This document shows positions 16,595 through 25,317 of a DNA stretch of 64,000 nucleotides, piece by piece (positions within the stretch are counted from its first letter, which is position 1; each line of letters begins with the position of its first letter). The stretch is from Hydrogenivirga caldilitoris. Its GTDB lineage: Bacteria > Aquificota > Aquificia > Aquificales > Aquificaceae. The stretch is from contig NZ_RCCJ01000001.1 of assembly GCF_003664005.1 (NCBI RefSeq), positions 496,001-560,000 of the forward strand. The letters are read 5' to 3'. Both the position numbers and the translations under genes were made by a program. The notes under the pieces are model-generated. The model made no database searches. It saw only the letters and a program-made list of their open reading frames with translations, and was not told the DNA's origin.

Positions 16595-17823
16595 GAGTCC
16601 TTCTCCTCCTTTTCCTCTTTACATTCTCTTACTCCATAACCTTAGAAGAAGCCGTTCAGTTAGCCCTGAAGAGAAACATTGAAAGTATAAAATCTGAACT
16701 TGACCTGAAGAAGGTTGAAGAGAGGATAAGGGAGGTCAAAGGAAGCGTACTGCCAACGGTTTCTTTCTCCGCTCGCTATACAAGATGGGACCCAAACTAT
16801 ATATCCTCCTTTGTGCCTGAAAACAAGTATATTCTGACCCTTTCACTGAACCAGCCGATATTTGACAAGAGCGTGTGGGATGCCCTTAGGCTTGCCAAGA
16901 GGAGCAGGGAGCTTCAGGAGGCGGTGATTAAAGACGTAAAGACAAGTTTGAAGGCTGAGGTAGAAAAACTTTACTGGGCGGTTCTCTTAAAGCGGGAGGT
17001 TCTTAAAGAAAAGGAGGAGTCCCTTACTTACTGGGAAAACTACTTTAAACTCGTTGAGGAAAAGTACAAGGAAGGGATAGTACCTAAGTATGAGTTCCTC
17101 AGGGCAAGAGCCCAACTAAGACAGGCAAGGGCTGACCTTATAAGGGCAAAGAGCGACTACACGGTTTCCCTCAACTCCCTGAAGAACCTTATAGGCGTGG
17201 ACGAGGACATCACCGTGGAAGGTACCTTCGGTAAGGGCACCCTTAAAATTGAAGACCCGCGAGAAACCCTGATAAAGAACAACACGAGCTTGCTCGTCCT
17301 TGAGAAGACTTTGAAAGTTCAGAGGGAAAATGTGGAGCTCAAAAAAGCTGATTACTATCCCAAGCTCTCCCTCTTTGCCAACTATAACGTGGAGAACATA
17401 AAGGACTTTAAGAACGGAAGCATACAGGAAGAAGTAAGGAAAGGCTACAACCTCGGTGTGAGCCTTGACTTTACCATATACGATGGTCAGAAGAGGAGTG
17501 CGAGAGTTATGCAGGAGAAATTAGAGGAGATGAAGGTTAGGGAGGAAATTGAATTCAGGAAGAGAGAGCTCCTCAACCAACTGGACTCTCTTCTATCCCA
17601 GCTTAAAGCCCTTGAAGAAGAGCTCCTTGCCCGAGAGGATACGCTCCTTGCCTCCGAAGAGTCTTTGAGAAACGCAACTGAGAGGTACAGGGAAGGTGTA
17701 GGTTCCCAGGTTGAACTCCTTGATGCGAGAAAAGCTTATGAGGAGGCGAGACTTTCTTACCTTGACTCGGTGTACGTATACAACTCAACGATAGCAGACC
17801 TGAAGGCACTTTTAGGGTTTTAG
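16591..17823 (+). CDS. TolC family outer-membrane efflux protein
   Basis: A 410-residue TolC-type channel with a short signal peptide (to about residue 16, TFSYS) and two repeats of the outer-membrane efflux domain. Long heptad-rich helices (about 90-200 and 295-390) form the periplasmic tunnel; strand segments such as LPTVSFSARYTR and YPKLSLFANYNV form the barrel. It overlaps the adaptor by 4 bases (ATGA) and completes the tripartite pump with the divergent RND protein. The stop lies one base from the convergent pheA stop. Confidence 0.92.
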   Translation: MRVLLLLFLFTFSYSITLEEAVQLALKRNIESIKSELDLKKVEERIREVKGSVLPTVSFSARYTRWDPNYISSFVPENKYILTLSLNQPIFDKSVWDALRLAKRSRELQEAVIKDVKTSLKAEVEKLYWAVLLKREVLKEKEESLTYWENYFKLVEEKYKEGIVPKYEFLRARAQLRQARADLIRAKSDYTVSLNSLKNLIGVDEDITVEGTFGKGTLKIEDPRETLIKNNTSLLVLEKTLKVQRENVELKKADYYPKLSLFANYNVENIKDFKNGSIQEEVRKGYNLGVSLDFTIYDGQKRSARVMQEKLEEMKVREEIEFRKRELLNQLDSLLSQLKALEEELLAREDTLLASEESLRNATERYREGVGSQVELLDARKAYEEARLSYLDSVYVYNSTIADLKALLGF

Positions 17824-17824
17824 T

Positions 17825-18913
17825 TTACTCGCTCAGGAGAGCCTTAGGATAAGAGCCAAGGATCTTCACCATCTGAGTCCTGCTCTTTAACTCTCTTAAA
17901 ACTTCCTTTACCTTCTCATCTTCCCTATGTCCTTCAAGGTCAACAAAGAACACGTAATCCCATGCCCTCTTTCTTGAAGGTCTTGATTCTATCTTCGTGA
18001 GATTCACCCCCTTCAGGTAGAAAGCCTCAAGGGCTCTGTAGAGAGCTCCAGGCTCATCTCTGACAGCAAATATGAGGCTCGTCTTGTCCTTTCCCGTGGG
18101 TTTCATCTCTCTTTTAGATACTATTAGGAAGCGGGTGAAGTTATCCATGTTCTCTTGAATATTGCTTGCGAGGATATTCAGGTGGTAAGTGTAGCTTGCG
18201 ACCTCACTTGCTATAGCAGCGGAGCCCTCCTCTTCAAGAACTATCTCGCACGCCTTGGCGGTACTCTCAGTTTCCAAGAGTTGAGCGTTGGGCATATTTT
18301 TCTCAAGCCACCCTCTACACTGACCGAGGGCTACCTTGTGGGAGTAAACCCTCTTCACTTCAGAAAGGTTCTCTACGTTTGAGAGAAGGTGCAGATTTAT
18401 TGGTATAACCACCTCTCCTGAAATCTTCAGGTCGCTCTCCAGGAACATATCAAGGGTGTAGTTCACGACCCCCTCTATCGTGTTTTCAACGGGTACCACC
18501 CCGTAGTCCGCCCTCTCAGACTCTACCTCAACGAAGACGTCCCTTATGGTGGCGCAGGGGACGTACTGGGCGGAGAAGCCGAAGAACTCCAGAGCCGCCT
18601 GATGGGTGAAGGTAGCCTTAGGACCGAGGTAGGCTATCTTGAGAGGCTTCTCCAAAGAGAGGCAGGCGGAGATTATTTCCCTGTATATGTGGACAAGGGC
18701 TTCCGGGGGGAACTCCTCTCCGAACTTCTCCTTATTCAGTTTCAGGACCTTCTCAAATATCGCCCTCTCCCTTTCGGGGACGTGAATCTCCATGTTCTTC
18801 TTCTTCTTTATCTCCCCTATCTCCCTCGCTATCCTCGCCCTCTCGTTCAGAAGGCGGAGTATCTCCTCATCTATCCTGTCTATCTCCTCTCTGAGCTTCT
18901 TTAACTCCTCCAC
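17825..18913 (-). CDS. pheA: Bifunctional chorismate mutase/prephenate dehydratase (P-protein)
   Basis: A 362-residue P-protein for phenylalanine synthesis, of standard length. Residues 1 to about 90 are an AroQ chorismate mutase helix bundle (LREEIDRIDEEILRLLNERA). Residues about 93-270 are prephenate dehydratase (IAYLGPKATFTHQAALEFFG, DNFTRFLIV). The C-terminal ACT domain (TSLIFAVRDEPGALYRALEAF, KIESRPSR) would bind phenylalanine for feedback inhibition. The start is GTG at 18913, seven nt after a TAAAAT (18926-18921) and without a Shine-Dalgarno. It sits between two efflux loci and is not obviously related to either. Confidence 0.94.
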   Translation of the reverse strand: MEELKKLREEIDRIDEEILRLLNERARIAREIGEIKKKKNMEIHVPERERAIFEKVLKLNKEKFGEEFPPEALVHIYREIISACLSLEKPLKIAYLGPKATFTHQAALEFFGFSAQYVPCATIRDVFVEVESERADYGVVPVENTIEGVVNYTLDMFLESDLKISGEVVIPINLHLLSNVENLSEVKRVYSHKVALGQCRGWLEKNMPNAQLLETESTAKACEIVLEEEGSAAIASEVASYTYHLNILASNIQENMDNFTRFLIVSKREMKPTGKDKTSLIFAVRDEPGALYRALEAFYLKGVNLTKIESRPSRKRAWDYVFFVDLEGHREDEKVKEVLRELKSRTQMVKILGSYPKALLSE

Positions 18914-18942
18914 ACTTCTAATTTTAGCCGACCTCCGTGTCT

Positions 18943-18948
18943 TATACT
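18943..18948 (+). promoter_or_regulatory. -10 element of the ABC exporter operon, predicted leaderless
   Basis: TATACT ends 6 nt before the ATG at 18955, with no Shine-Dalgarno between. On the opposite strand TAAAAT (18926-18921) is 7 nt from the pheA GTG, so both genes would have leaderless or near-leaderless mRNAs from a 41-bp intergenic region. No convincing -35 is visible. Confidence 0.4.
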
Positions 18949-18954
18949 ATTCCC

Positions 18955-20040
18955 ATGAGAAAATTGACGGGTCAGTCACTCCTTTTCCTCCTCATCGTCC
19001 TCCTGTTCTCCTGCGGGAAGGAGGAGAAAGCCCTCTACCTGAGCGGAAGGATAGAAGGAGACGAGTATGATATCGGAGCGAAGATAGGCGGGAAGGTGGT
19101 GGAGGTGAGGGTAGAGGAGGGTAAGGAGGTGAGGAAGGGGGAAGTTCTTGCAAAGCTTGATTCTAAGGAGCTTGAGGCTAAACTGAGAAGAGCCGAGGCT
19201 GTGGTGAGGTCCTTAAGAGAAAAACTCCGTGCCCTTGAGGTGAAAAGGGAACTCCTCGTTAAGGAGCTGGATATAAATCTGAAGGCTTCCGTAAAGAGAA
19301 GGGAGGTGGCGAGGGACGAACTTCAGGGGCTTGAGCACACGAAGAGGGAGCTTGAGGTCAGGAAGGAGAAGCTCCTGAAGGACCTGAAGAGGTTCAGGGA
19401 ACTCTTTAGTAAGGGTGTTATCCCCCAGAGCAAGCTTGAAGAGATAGAAACCGAGGTTGGTTCCCTTGAGGAGAGGATAAGAGCTCTCGGAAAGGCTATG
19501 GAGGAATTGAGGAAGAAGGTGGAACTGGCTGAGCTGGAGATAGAGCTGGCGAGGGAGAAGAGGAAGGAGATAGAGGCTCTTGAGAAGGAGATAGCTTCTC
19601 TGAGGGAGAGGGTAAGGGAGGCTGAGGCTGGGGTGGAGGAGGTGCGAGCATTGCTGGAGGACACCATACTTCGGTCTCCAATTGAGGGAACGGTGGTTGA
19701 GAAGTTCGTTGAGGAGGGAGAGGTAGTTCCCCCAGGAAAGGTTCTCTTTACTGTGGTGAACCTTGATGAACTCTACTTCAAGGGCTACCTTCCCGAGACG
19801 AAGCTCGGACTTCTGAGGCTCGGTCAGGAGGCTTACGTAAAGGTAGACTCCTTCCCGGAAAGGAAGTTTCCCGCCGTGGTCTCCTACATAAGCGACAGAG
19901 CGGAGTTTACTCCCAAGGAGGTTCAGACGAAGGAGGCGAGGGTAAAGCAGGTCTTTGCGGTTAAGATGAGGCTGAAGGAGAACCCGGGACACGTCCTGAA
20001 GCCCGGTATGCCCGCCGAGGCTTACGTGGAACTGAGATGA
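18955..20040 (+). CDS. HlyD-family adaptor of an ABC exporter (YbhG-like), lipoprotein
   Basis: A 361-residue membrane fusion protein. ATG at 18955 was chosen over the upstream in-frame ATG at 18937 because it directly precedes the signal peptide and lies 6 nt after a -10 hexamer. The lipobox is VLLFSC. A lipoyl-like half (KIGGKVVEVRVEEGKEV) flanks a very long charged coiled coil (about 75-230, many heptads), and the second half follows (DTILRSPIEGTVVEKFVEEGE). The length of the coil suits a TolC-reaching adaptor. It overlaps the ATPase gene by 4 bases. Confidence 0.92.
   Translation: MRKLTGQSLLFLLIVLLFSCGKEEKALYLSGRIEGDEYDIGAKIGGKVVEVRVEEGKEVRKGEVLAKLDSKELEAKLRRAEAVVRSLREKLRALEVKRELLVKELDINLKASVKRREVARDELQGLEHTKRELEVRKEKLLKDLKRFRELFSKGVIPQSKLEEIETEVGSLEERIRALGKAMEELRKKVELAELEIELAREKRKEIEALEKEIASLRERVREAEAGVEEVRALLEDTILRSPIEGTVVEKFVEEGEVVPPGKVLFTVVNLDELYFKGYLPETKLGLLRLGQEAYVKVDSFPERKFPAVVSYISDRAEFTPKEVQTKEARVKQVFAVKMRLKENPGHVLKPGMPAEAYVELR
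18965..18978. promoter_or_regulatory. TetR-like operator inside the ABC adaptor start region
   Basis: TGACGGGTCAGTCA, four codons into the gene, differs by one base from the dyad at 15540-15553. Both encode part of a TGQSLL peptide with the same third-position bases in GGT CAG TCA, which suggests constraint on the DNA and not only on the protein. Confidence 0.4.
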
Positions 20041-21710
20041 AGGTAATTGAGGTAAGGGACCTCCGGAAGAGATACAAGAAGAAGGAGGCTCTCAGGGGTG
20101 TCTCCTTTGAGGCGGAAAGGGGAGACTTGGGAGTCCTGCTCGGTCCCGATGGTGCAGGGAAATCAACCCTCCTAAAGGTTCTGGCTGGGGTCTTGGAGTT
20201 TGATGAGGGGGAGGTCAGGGTCTTGGGGGCGAACTTTAGGGATTATAGGGAGGTTGAGAGGGTTAGGGGGAGGATAGCCTTCATGCCCGAGGGTCTCGGA
20301 CATAACCTCTACCACACCTTGAGCGTTGAAGAAAATTTAGATTTTTTCGCCGAGATACACGCTCTCCCAAAAGAGGTTGCACGGGAGAGGAAAGAGCTCC
20401 TCCTTAAAGTTACCGGACTTTTGGAGTTCAGAGAAAGAGAAGCGGGGAAGCTCTCGGGAGGCATGATGCAGAAGCTGGGTATAGCCTGCTCCCTGATACA
20501 CCTTCCGGACCTGATAATCCTTGACGAACCAACCACGGGAGTGGACCCCATATCCAGAAGGGAAATATGGAAGCTGCTCCTCATGGTCTCCCAAAAGGAG
20601 AAAAAGACCGTTATTATATCTACCTCTTACACCGACGAGGCTGAGAGGGGCACCTTCTTCTCCCTGCTCCACGAAGGCAAGGTCTTGAAGAGTATGAACC
20701 CGGAAGAGCTTGGGGATAAGAGTGCCGGGGACATATTTGTGGAGATGGTGGGAGAGAGGAAAGAGGAGGTATCTATTCCCTTTGGGATAAGGGGAGAGGC
20801 ACCCGACCCTGCCATAGTGGTAGACAGAGTCTCCAAGTTCTTCGGGAGTTTCAGGGCGCTTGACGGGGTCTCCCTTGAGGTCAGGAGGGGTGAGGTTCTC
20901 GGATTGCTCGGACCCAACGGAGCGGGGAAGACGACCCTGATAAAGATACTCGTAGGTCTCTACGAACCCTCAGAGGGAAAGGTTCTCGTTGCCGGGGAGG
21001 ATGACCCTAGAAGGATAAAGAGAAGGATAGGCTACATGTCCCAGAAGTTCTCCCTTTACTCGGACCTGACGGTTAGGGAAAACCTCCTCCTGTGGGGCTC
21101 TGCCTACGGGATACTGGGCGGGGAGCTTTCCGAGAGAATAGAGGAAGGTTTGAGGATGCTCAGACTTGAGGAGTTCAGAAACATCCTCGTGAAAGACCTT
21201 CCCCTCGGTATTAAACAAAGACTCGGTCTCCTATCCTCCTTCCTCCACGGACCTCCCATACTCTTCCTTGACGAGCCGACCTCTGGAGTTGACCCAGTAG
21301 AGAGAAAATTCTTCTGGAAGCTGATAAAGCACCTGTCTGAGGAGAAGGGGGTAACCGTTCTCGTTGCAACCCATCACATGGAGGAGGCTGAGTTCTGCGA
21401 TAGGGTCTGCCTCCTGAGCAGGGGTAGGGTTATAGCCCTTGACACGCCGGCGGTTTTAAAGCGGGAGCTTGAGCTTGTGGAGGGGAGAGCTTACGAGGTA
21501 AAACCCAGAGACCTTTACTCCTCCTTGGAGGCTCTGGAGAGGAAGGGCTTGACGGTAGTCCCCTACGGGAGGAGACTCAAGTTCTTCACGAAAGGGGAGA
21601 CTGAGGAGGTTCTGAGGGAGATAGATTACGAGTGGCTGAGGGAGGCGGAGGTCAGTATGGAGGACGTTTTCGTCGGCAGGCTGGAGAGGTATGAGGCTTC
21701 ACAGGGTTAA
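20037..21710 (+). CDS. ABC exporter ATPase with two fused nucleotide-binding domains (YbhF-like)
   Basis: A 557-residue protein with two ATPase domains. NBD1 has Walker A GPDGAGKST, signature LSGGMMQKLG and Walker B LIILDEPTTGVDP. NBD2 (from about 258) has Walker A GPNGAGKTT and Walker B ILFLDEPTSGVDP, but its signature reads LPLGIKQRLG in place of LSGGQ, so one composite ATP site may be degenerate. It powers the two ABC-2 permeases encoded downstream, which together with the adaptor make a YbhGFSR-type drug or lipid exporter. It overlaps the adaptor gene by 4 and the permease gene by 20 bases. Confidence 0.93.
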   Translation: MKVIEVRDLRKRYKKKEALRGVSFEAERGDLGVLLGPDGAGKSTLLKVLAGVLEFDEGEVRVLGANFRDYREVERVRGRIAFMPEGLGHNLYHTLSVEENLDFFAEIHALPKEVARERKELLLKVTGLLEFREREAGKLSGGMMQKLGIACSLIHLPDLIILDEPTTGVDPISRREIWKLLLMVSQKEKKTVIISTSYTDEAERGTFFSLLHEGKVLKSMNPEELGDKSAGDIFVEMVGERKEEVSIPFGIRGEAPDPAIVVDRVSKFFGSFRALDGVSLEVRRGEVLGLLGPNGAGKTTLIKILVGLYEPSEGKVLVAGEDDPRRIKRRIGYMSQKFSLYSDLTVRENLLLWGSAYGILGGELSERIEEGLRMLRLEEFRNILVKDLPLGIKQRLGLLSSFLHGPPILFLDEPTSGVDPVERKFFWKLIKHLSEEKGVTVLVATHHMEEAEFCDRVCLLSRGRVIALDTPAVLKRELELVEGRAYEVKPRDLYSSLEALERKGLTVVPYGRRLKFFTKGETEEVLREIDYEWLREAEVSMEDVFVGRLERYEASQG

Positions 21711-22803
21711 GGCGATATACCTTAAAGAGCTCAAGGAGCTCGCGAGGGACAGAATATCCAGGGTCGTCGTCTTAGTTGTTCCCTTGATAATAACCCTGCT
21801 CTTCGGATACGGGATGTCCCTTGACGTGGAGAACGTTCCCTTCGTCGTGTGTGACGAGGACAAAAGCGCTCTCAGCAGGGAATTCGTGAGCAAGCTTAAG
21901 GAAAACAGGGAGTTCTTCAACTTTAAGGGTTACGTTTCCTCCCAGAGGGAGGTGGAGGAACTTCTCCTCAGGGGGAAGGCAAAGTTCGGAGTTGTCATAC
22001 CTGACAGCTTCGGTGAGAGGCTGAAGGAAGGGAAGAGTGCGAACCTTCAGGTTCTTATAGATGGAACGTTCCCCTTCCAGGCGGAAGTGTCCGGAACTTA
22101 CGTGGATGCAGTCGCAAACAGCTTCATCCTTGACCTGATACCCCACCTGAGGGAAATGCCCTTCAGCATAGACACCCGTTACTGGTTCAACGAGGAGCTA
22201 AAGCAGAAGCACATAACCTCTTCGGGAATACTCGCAGTTGTCTTCACTGTATCGCCAGCCATATTCACGGCGATAATATTCTCACGGGAAAGGGAGAGGG
22301 GGACGATTTACAACATCTACACCTCACCTGTGGGGAGGCTTGAGTATCTCCTGGGAAAACAGCTACTGACCCTGAGCGTATACACCGTTAACGTCCTCTT
22401 TCTCTCTTTGGTGGTCGTATTCCTCTTCAAGGTTCCCTTCAGGGGGAACTACCCCTTCTTCTTCTTTGCTACGGAGCTCTTTATACTCACCTCCTCAAGC
22501 ATAGGCATGCTTGTCTCCACATTCCTGAGAACCCAGATAGGGGCGATAGTGGTAACCATGATAATCACGATAATTCCCGCTTTCCTCTACTCTGGATACC
22601 TCATACCCGTTAGCTCCATGGGCAGGGAAGCTTACATAGAGGCTCACCTCTTCCCCACCCTTTACTACATGAACATCGTTAAGGGTAGTTTCCTCAAGGG
22701 AGTCGGACCCCTTTCTCTGCTTAAAGATACGGTGGCGATACTCTTCTTTTACATCCTGTTCCTGAGCCTGAGCTACATAAGGTTTAAGAAGAGGGAGAGA
22801 TGA
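21691..22803 (+). CDS. ABC-2 type permease (YbhS-like)
   Basis: A 370-residue ABC-2 membrane subunit: one N-terminal TM helix (about 20-37), a large extracytoplasmic domain (about 40-180) and five TM helices in the C-terminal half, with the usual ERERGTIYNIYTSPVGRLEYLLGK coupling segment. It pairs with the next gene to form the membrane part of the exporter. The first 20 bases lie inside the ATPase gene. Substrate is unknown; homologous systems export drugs, sodium or lipids. Confidence 0.92.
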   Translation: MRLHRVKAIYLKELKELARDRISRVVVLVVPLIITLLFGYGMSLDVENVPFVVCDEDKSALSREFVSKLKENREFFNFKGYVSSQREVEELLLRGKAKFGVVIPDSFGERLKEGKSANLQVLIDGTFPFQAEVSGTYVDAVANSFILDLIPHLREMPFSIDTRYWFNEELKQKHITSSGILAVVFTVSPAIFTAIIFSRERERGTIYNIYTSPVGRLEYLLGKQLLTLSVYTVNVLFLSLVVVFLFKVPFRGNYPFFFFATELFILTSSSIGMLVSTFLRTQIGAIVVTMIITIIPAFLYSGYLIPVSSMGREAYIEAHLFPTLYYMNIVKGSFLKGVGPLSLLKDTVAILFFYILFLSLSYIRFKKRER

Positions 22804-23894
22804 GAGGTTTTCTTTTCTTTCTTTACAAGGAGGTCGTTCAGTTCCTGAGAAACTGGGGACTCCTTATCTTCGTCACCTACGCCTTCACCCTTGATGTTTA
22901 CATAGCCGCCGTTAGCATGGACGTGAGTCTCAAAAACGCGAGCTTCTACGTTCAGGACTACGATAACTCACCCTTATCAAGGGAGCTCGTGTCTAAGTTC
23001 AGAGAGCCCTTCTTTTCCTTTAAGGGTTACGTCTTAGGAGAAGACGAGATAGATGAGCTACTCCTGGAGGATAGAGCCATAGGTGTTATAAGGATACCTC
23101 CGAAGTTTGAGGAGAGGTTCATGGAGGGGAAGAAGGTCAGGATAGGGATACTGGTGAACGGTTCGGAGGCTTCGGCGAGCAACCTCTTCTCGGGATACTC
23201 CTCAAGGATAATCTCGGACTTTCTCATAAAGGAACTCGGTTTTGAAGAGAAGCCCTTGGAGGTCAGGAGGAGGTTTCTCTTCAATCAGAACGCGGACAGC
23301 ACCTACTTTATGGGGGTCTCCGAGCTCCTCACCGTCCTGACACTGCTCCTCGTTATTCTTCCCGCTTCCGCGGTTATAAGGGAGAAGGAGATGGGCAACA
23401 TTGAGATGGTTCTCATATCTCCCTTCCCTACACGTCTTTTCTTTCTCACCAAGTCCCTTGCGATGACCCTCGTAATCCTTATCTTCACGTTTCTATCCCT
23501 AACGGTCGTTATAAAGGGAATCCTTGGCGCTCCCTTCAGGGGAAGTTACGCCACATTCCTCCTCATCACCTCGGTTTACGCCTTCGCCACCACAGGGCTC
23601 GGTATGTTCATAGCCTCCTTCGCGAGGAACATGCTCCAGGTAATCCAATTGACGATGATGACCCTGATGCCGATGCTCTACCTTTCGGGAACATGGTCCC
23701 CTATAGAGTCCATGCCCAAGTTCTTCCAGTATCTCTCCCTCCTCATGCCCCTCAGGTTTTACATAGAGTCTGCCTTCGGGATAATATTCAAAGGTCTCGG
23801 TCTCTCGGAACTCTACCCCAACGTTATAGCCCTCCTACTGATAGGGGGTCTCCTGTTTGTTGGAGGAAACTTCTTTATATCAAGGAGGCTCTAA
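22800..23894 (+). CDS. ABC-2 type permease (YbhR-like)
   Basis: A 364-residue ABC-2 permease with the same plan as its neighbour: an N-terminal TM helix, an extracytoplasmic domain and five C-terminal TM helices. The REKEMGNIEMVLISPFPTRLFFLTK segment is the ATPase-coupling region. The ATGA overlap with the preceding permease indicates translational coupling and likely heterodimer formation. It is the last gene of the exporter operon and overlaps the convergent small gene by 4 bases (CTAA), leaving no room for a terminator. Confidence 0.92.
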   Translation: MRGFLFFLYKEVVQFLRNWGLLIFVTYAFTLDVYIAAVSMDVSLKNASFYVQDYDNSPLSRELVSKFREPFFSFKGYVLGEDEIDELLLEDRAIGVIRIPPKFEERFMEGKKVRIGILVNGSEASASNLFSGYSSRIISDFLIKELGFEEKPLEVRRRFLFNQNADSTYFMGVSELLTVLTLLLVILPASAVIREKEMGNIEMVLISPFPTRLFFLTKSLAMTLVILIFTFLSLTVVIKGILGAPFRGSYATFLLITSVYAFATTGLGMFIASFARNMLQVIQLTMMTLMPMLYLSGTWSPIESMPKFFQYLSLLMPLRFYIESAFGIIFKGLGLSELYPNVIALLLIGGLLFVGGNFFISRRL

Positions 23895-24118
23895 CCCTCC
23901 ATCTCGTTCACGGTTGCCCCGTCGTAGAGTCCGTGTTCAACGGCGACCCTCACGAGGGCGAGCTCGTCCTCACTCAGCTTTTTACCTTTCAGAACCTGTC
24001 TTATGAACTCCTGAACAACCTCCTCAACCGTCTCATCGGTTATATCCTCTATCTGTATCTCGTCCCTCTCGGCGACGAACTTTCCAAAGCTCACCGCAAG
24101 CTCCTCTAAGTCTGTCAT
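23891..24118 (-). CDS. Small acidic protein of unknown function
   Basis: A 75-residue protein that I do not recognise. It has a good Shine-Dalgarno (TTTGGAGGT) eight bases before the ATG, which supports it as a real gene. It is acidic, predicted helical, without signal peptide, Cys or membrane segment; the middle (ITDETVEEVVQEFIRQVLKG) looks amphipathic. It is monocistronic, convergent with the ABC exporter and divergent from the radical SAM gene. A small regulatory or adaptor protein is possible but unproven. Confidence 0.6.
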   Translation of the reverse strand: MTDLEELAVSFGKFVAERDEIQIEDITDETVEEVVQEFIRQVLKGKKLSEDELALVRVAVEHGLYDGATVNEMEG

Positions 24119-24208
24119 TCTCTACCTCCAAAGGTTTGTTAAAGCATATTCCCTGGGAAGTCCAAGTTGCTGACCTTTGTCAAGTTTCCTATTATCTTAA
24201 TCTTATAC

Positions 24209-25297
24209 ATGGAACCCCAGAGGAAACTTAGGCTTCTTTCAAAACTTGCAAAGTTTGAATGTGAGAAAGAACCTGACCTTGAGGGATGCATATACAAAGC
24301 GTCCACACCGATGGGGAAGAAGCCCATACTGAAAACCATGCTTTCAACTTACTGCGATAAGAACTGTGATTACTGCGTCTTCAGAAGGGACAGGGACAAC
24401 ACACCGAGGCTATTCATAAACCCTGAGGACATGGCTAAGGGTTTCATGGAGCTTTACAGAAAGGGGAGAGTTCGGGGACTCTTCCTGTCCTCTGGAATAT
24501 TCATCCACCCTGAGGTAACCATGGAGAAGCTCATAGATACAGCCAGCATTCTCAGAAAAAGGTACGGGTATAAGGGGTACATACACCTTAAACTCATGCC
24601 CGGTGTGAGTCTACAGACGCTTGAGGAAGCAGTCAAGCTTGCTGATAGGATTTCTATGAATATAGAAGCTCCCAACGAGGACAGGCTTAAACGTATAGCT
24701 AAAGGAAAAAGCCTCAGGAATGAAATAATTCCAAAGATAGCCCAGGTAAGCAGACTCCTTGAGAACTACGAAAGTAAAAGCCACATAACCCAGGTAATGG
24801 TAGGGGTCAGCGGTGAGACCGATGAGGAACTTCTCAGGAGTAGTGAGTACCTTTACAGAAAACTAAGACTCAACCGCGTTTATTACAGCGCCTTCTTCCC
24901 CGTGAAAGATACTCCTCTTGAGAACAGACCTCCCGAATCAAAAAGAAGAGAGCATCGGCTCTATCAGGCAGACTTCCTTATAAGGGATTACGGCTTCTCA
25001 TGGAAAGAGCTGCCTTTTGAGAACGGTAAACTCCCAGAGGATAGGGACCCAAAGGAGGCGTGGGCTGAGAGGAACATCCACCTCTTCCCGGTTGAGTTGA
25101 ACAGGGCGGATTACGAACTTCTAATAAAAGTTCCTGGAATAGGTATAGAAACGGCAAGAGAGATAATAAGAAGGAGACTAAAGGGTGCTCTAAAAACCCC
25201 GGAAGACCTTAAAGGCATAAGGAACCTGAAGAAGATATTGAACTACGTAACACTGATGGGAAGGTACTACGGGGATATTCTTGTTTATAAGGTGTAA
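24209..25297 (+). CDS. Radical SAM protein with C-terminal HhH (putative DNA modification/repair)
   Basis: A 362-residue protein. The radical SAM cluster is [10 protein letters not shown] (CxxxCxxC) near residue 47. The C-terminus has a helix-hairpin-helix ([19 protein letters not shown]) expected to bind DNA non-specifically. This combination matches the rSAM family usually found next to a UDG-like partner and annotated as putative DNA modification/repair; that UDG partner is not in this window. The reaction is unknown. The frame opens at 24167 but ATG at 24209 precedes the conserved part. No Shine-Dalgarno is visible and TAATCT lies 5 nt upstream, so the mRNA may be leaderless. mutS follows after 20 bases. 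Confidence 0.85.
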   Translation: MEPQRKLRLLSKLAKFECEKEPDLEGCIYKASTPMGKKPILKTMLSTYCDKNCDYCVFRRDRDNTPRLFINPEDMAKGFMELYRKGRVRGLFLSSGIFIHPEVTMEKLIDTASILRKRYGYKGYIHLKLMPGVSLQTLEEAVKLADRISMNIEAPNEDRLKRIAKGKSLRNEIIPKIAQVSRLLENYESKSHITQVMVGVSGETDEELLRSSEYLYRKLRLNRVYYSAFFPVKDTPLENRPPESKRREHRLYQADFLIRDYGFSWKELPFENGKLPEDRDPKEAWAERNIHLFPVELNRADYELLIKVPGIGIETAREIIRRRLKGALKTPEDLKGIRNLKKILNYVTLMGRYYGDILVYKV

Positions 25298-25317
25298 GAT
25301 ATATCTTTAAAAGAAAT

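Noticed and set aside
19213-19992. Minus-strand open frame (259 codons) opposite the ABC adaptor
   Set aside because: Leucine/serine-rich shadow of the adaptor's Lys/Glu-rich coiled coil; no start signal.
24121-24208. Small gene or RNA in the gap between the 75-residue gene and the radical SAM gene
   Set aside because: Only a Shine-Dalgarno on one strand and AT-rich promoter-like sequence on the other were seen; no coding potential.
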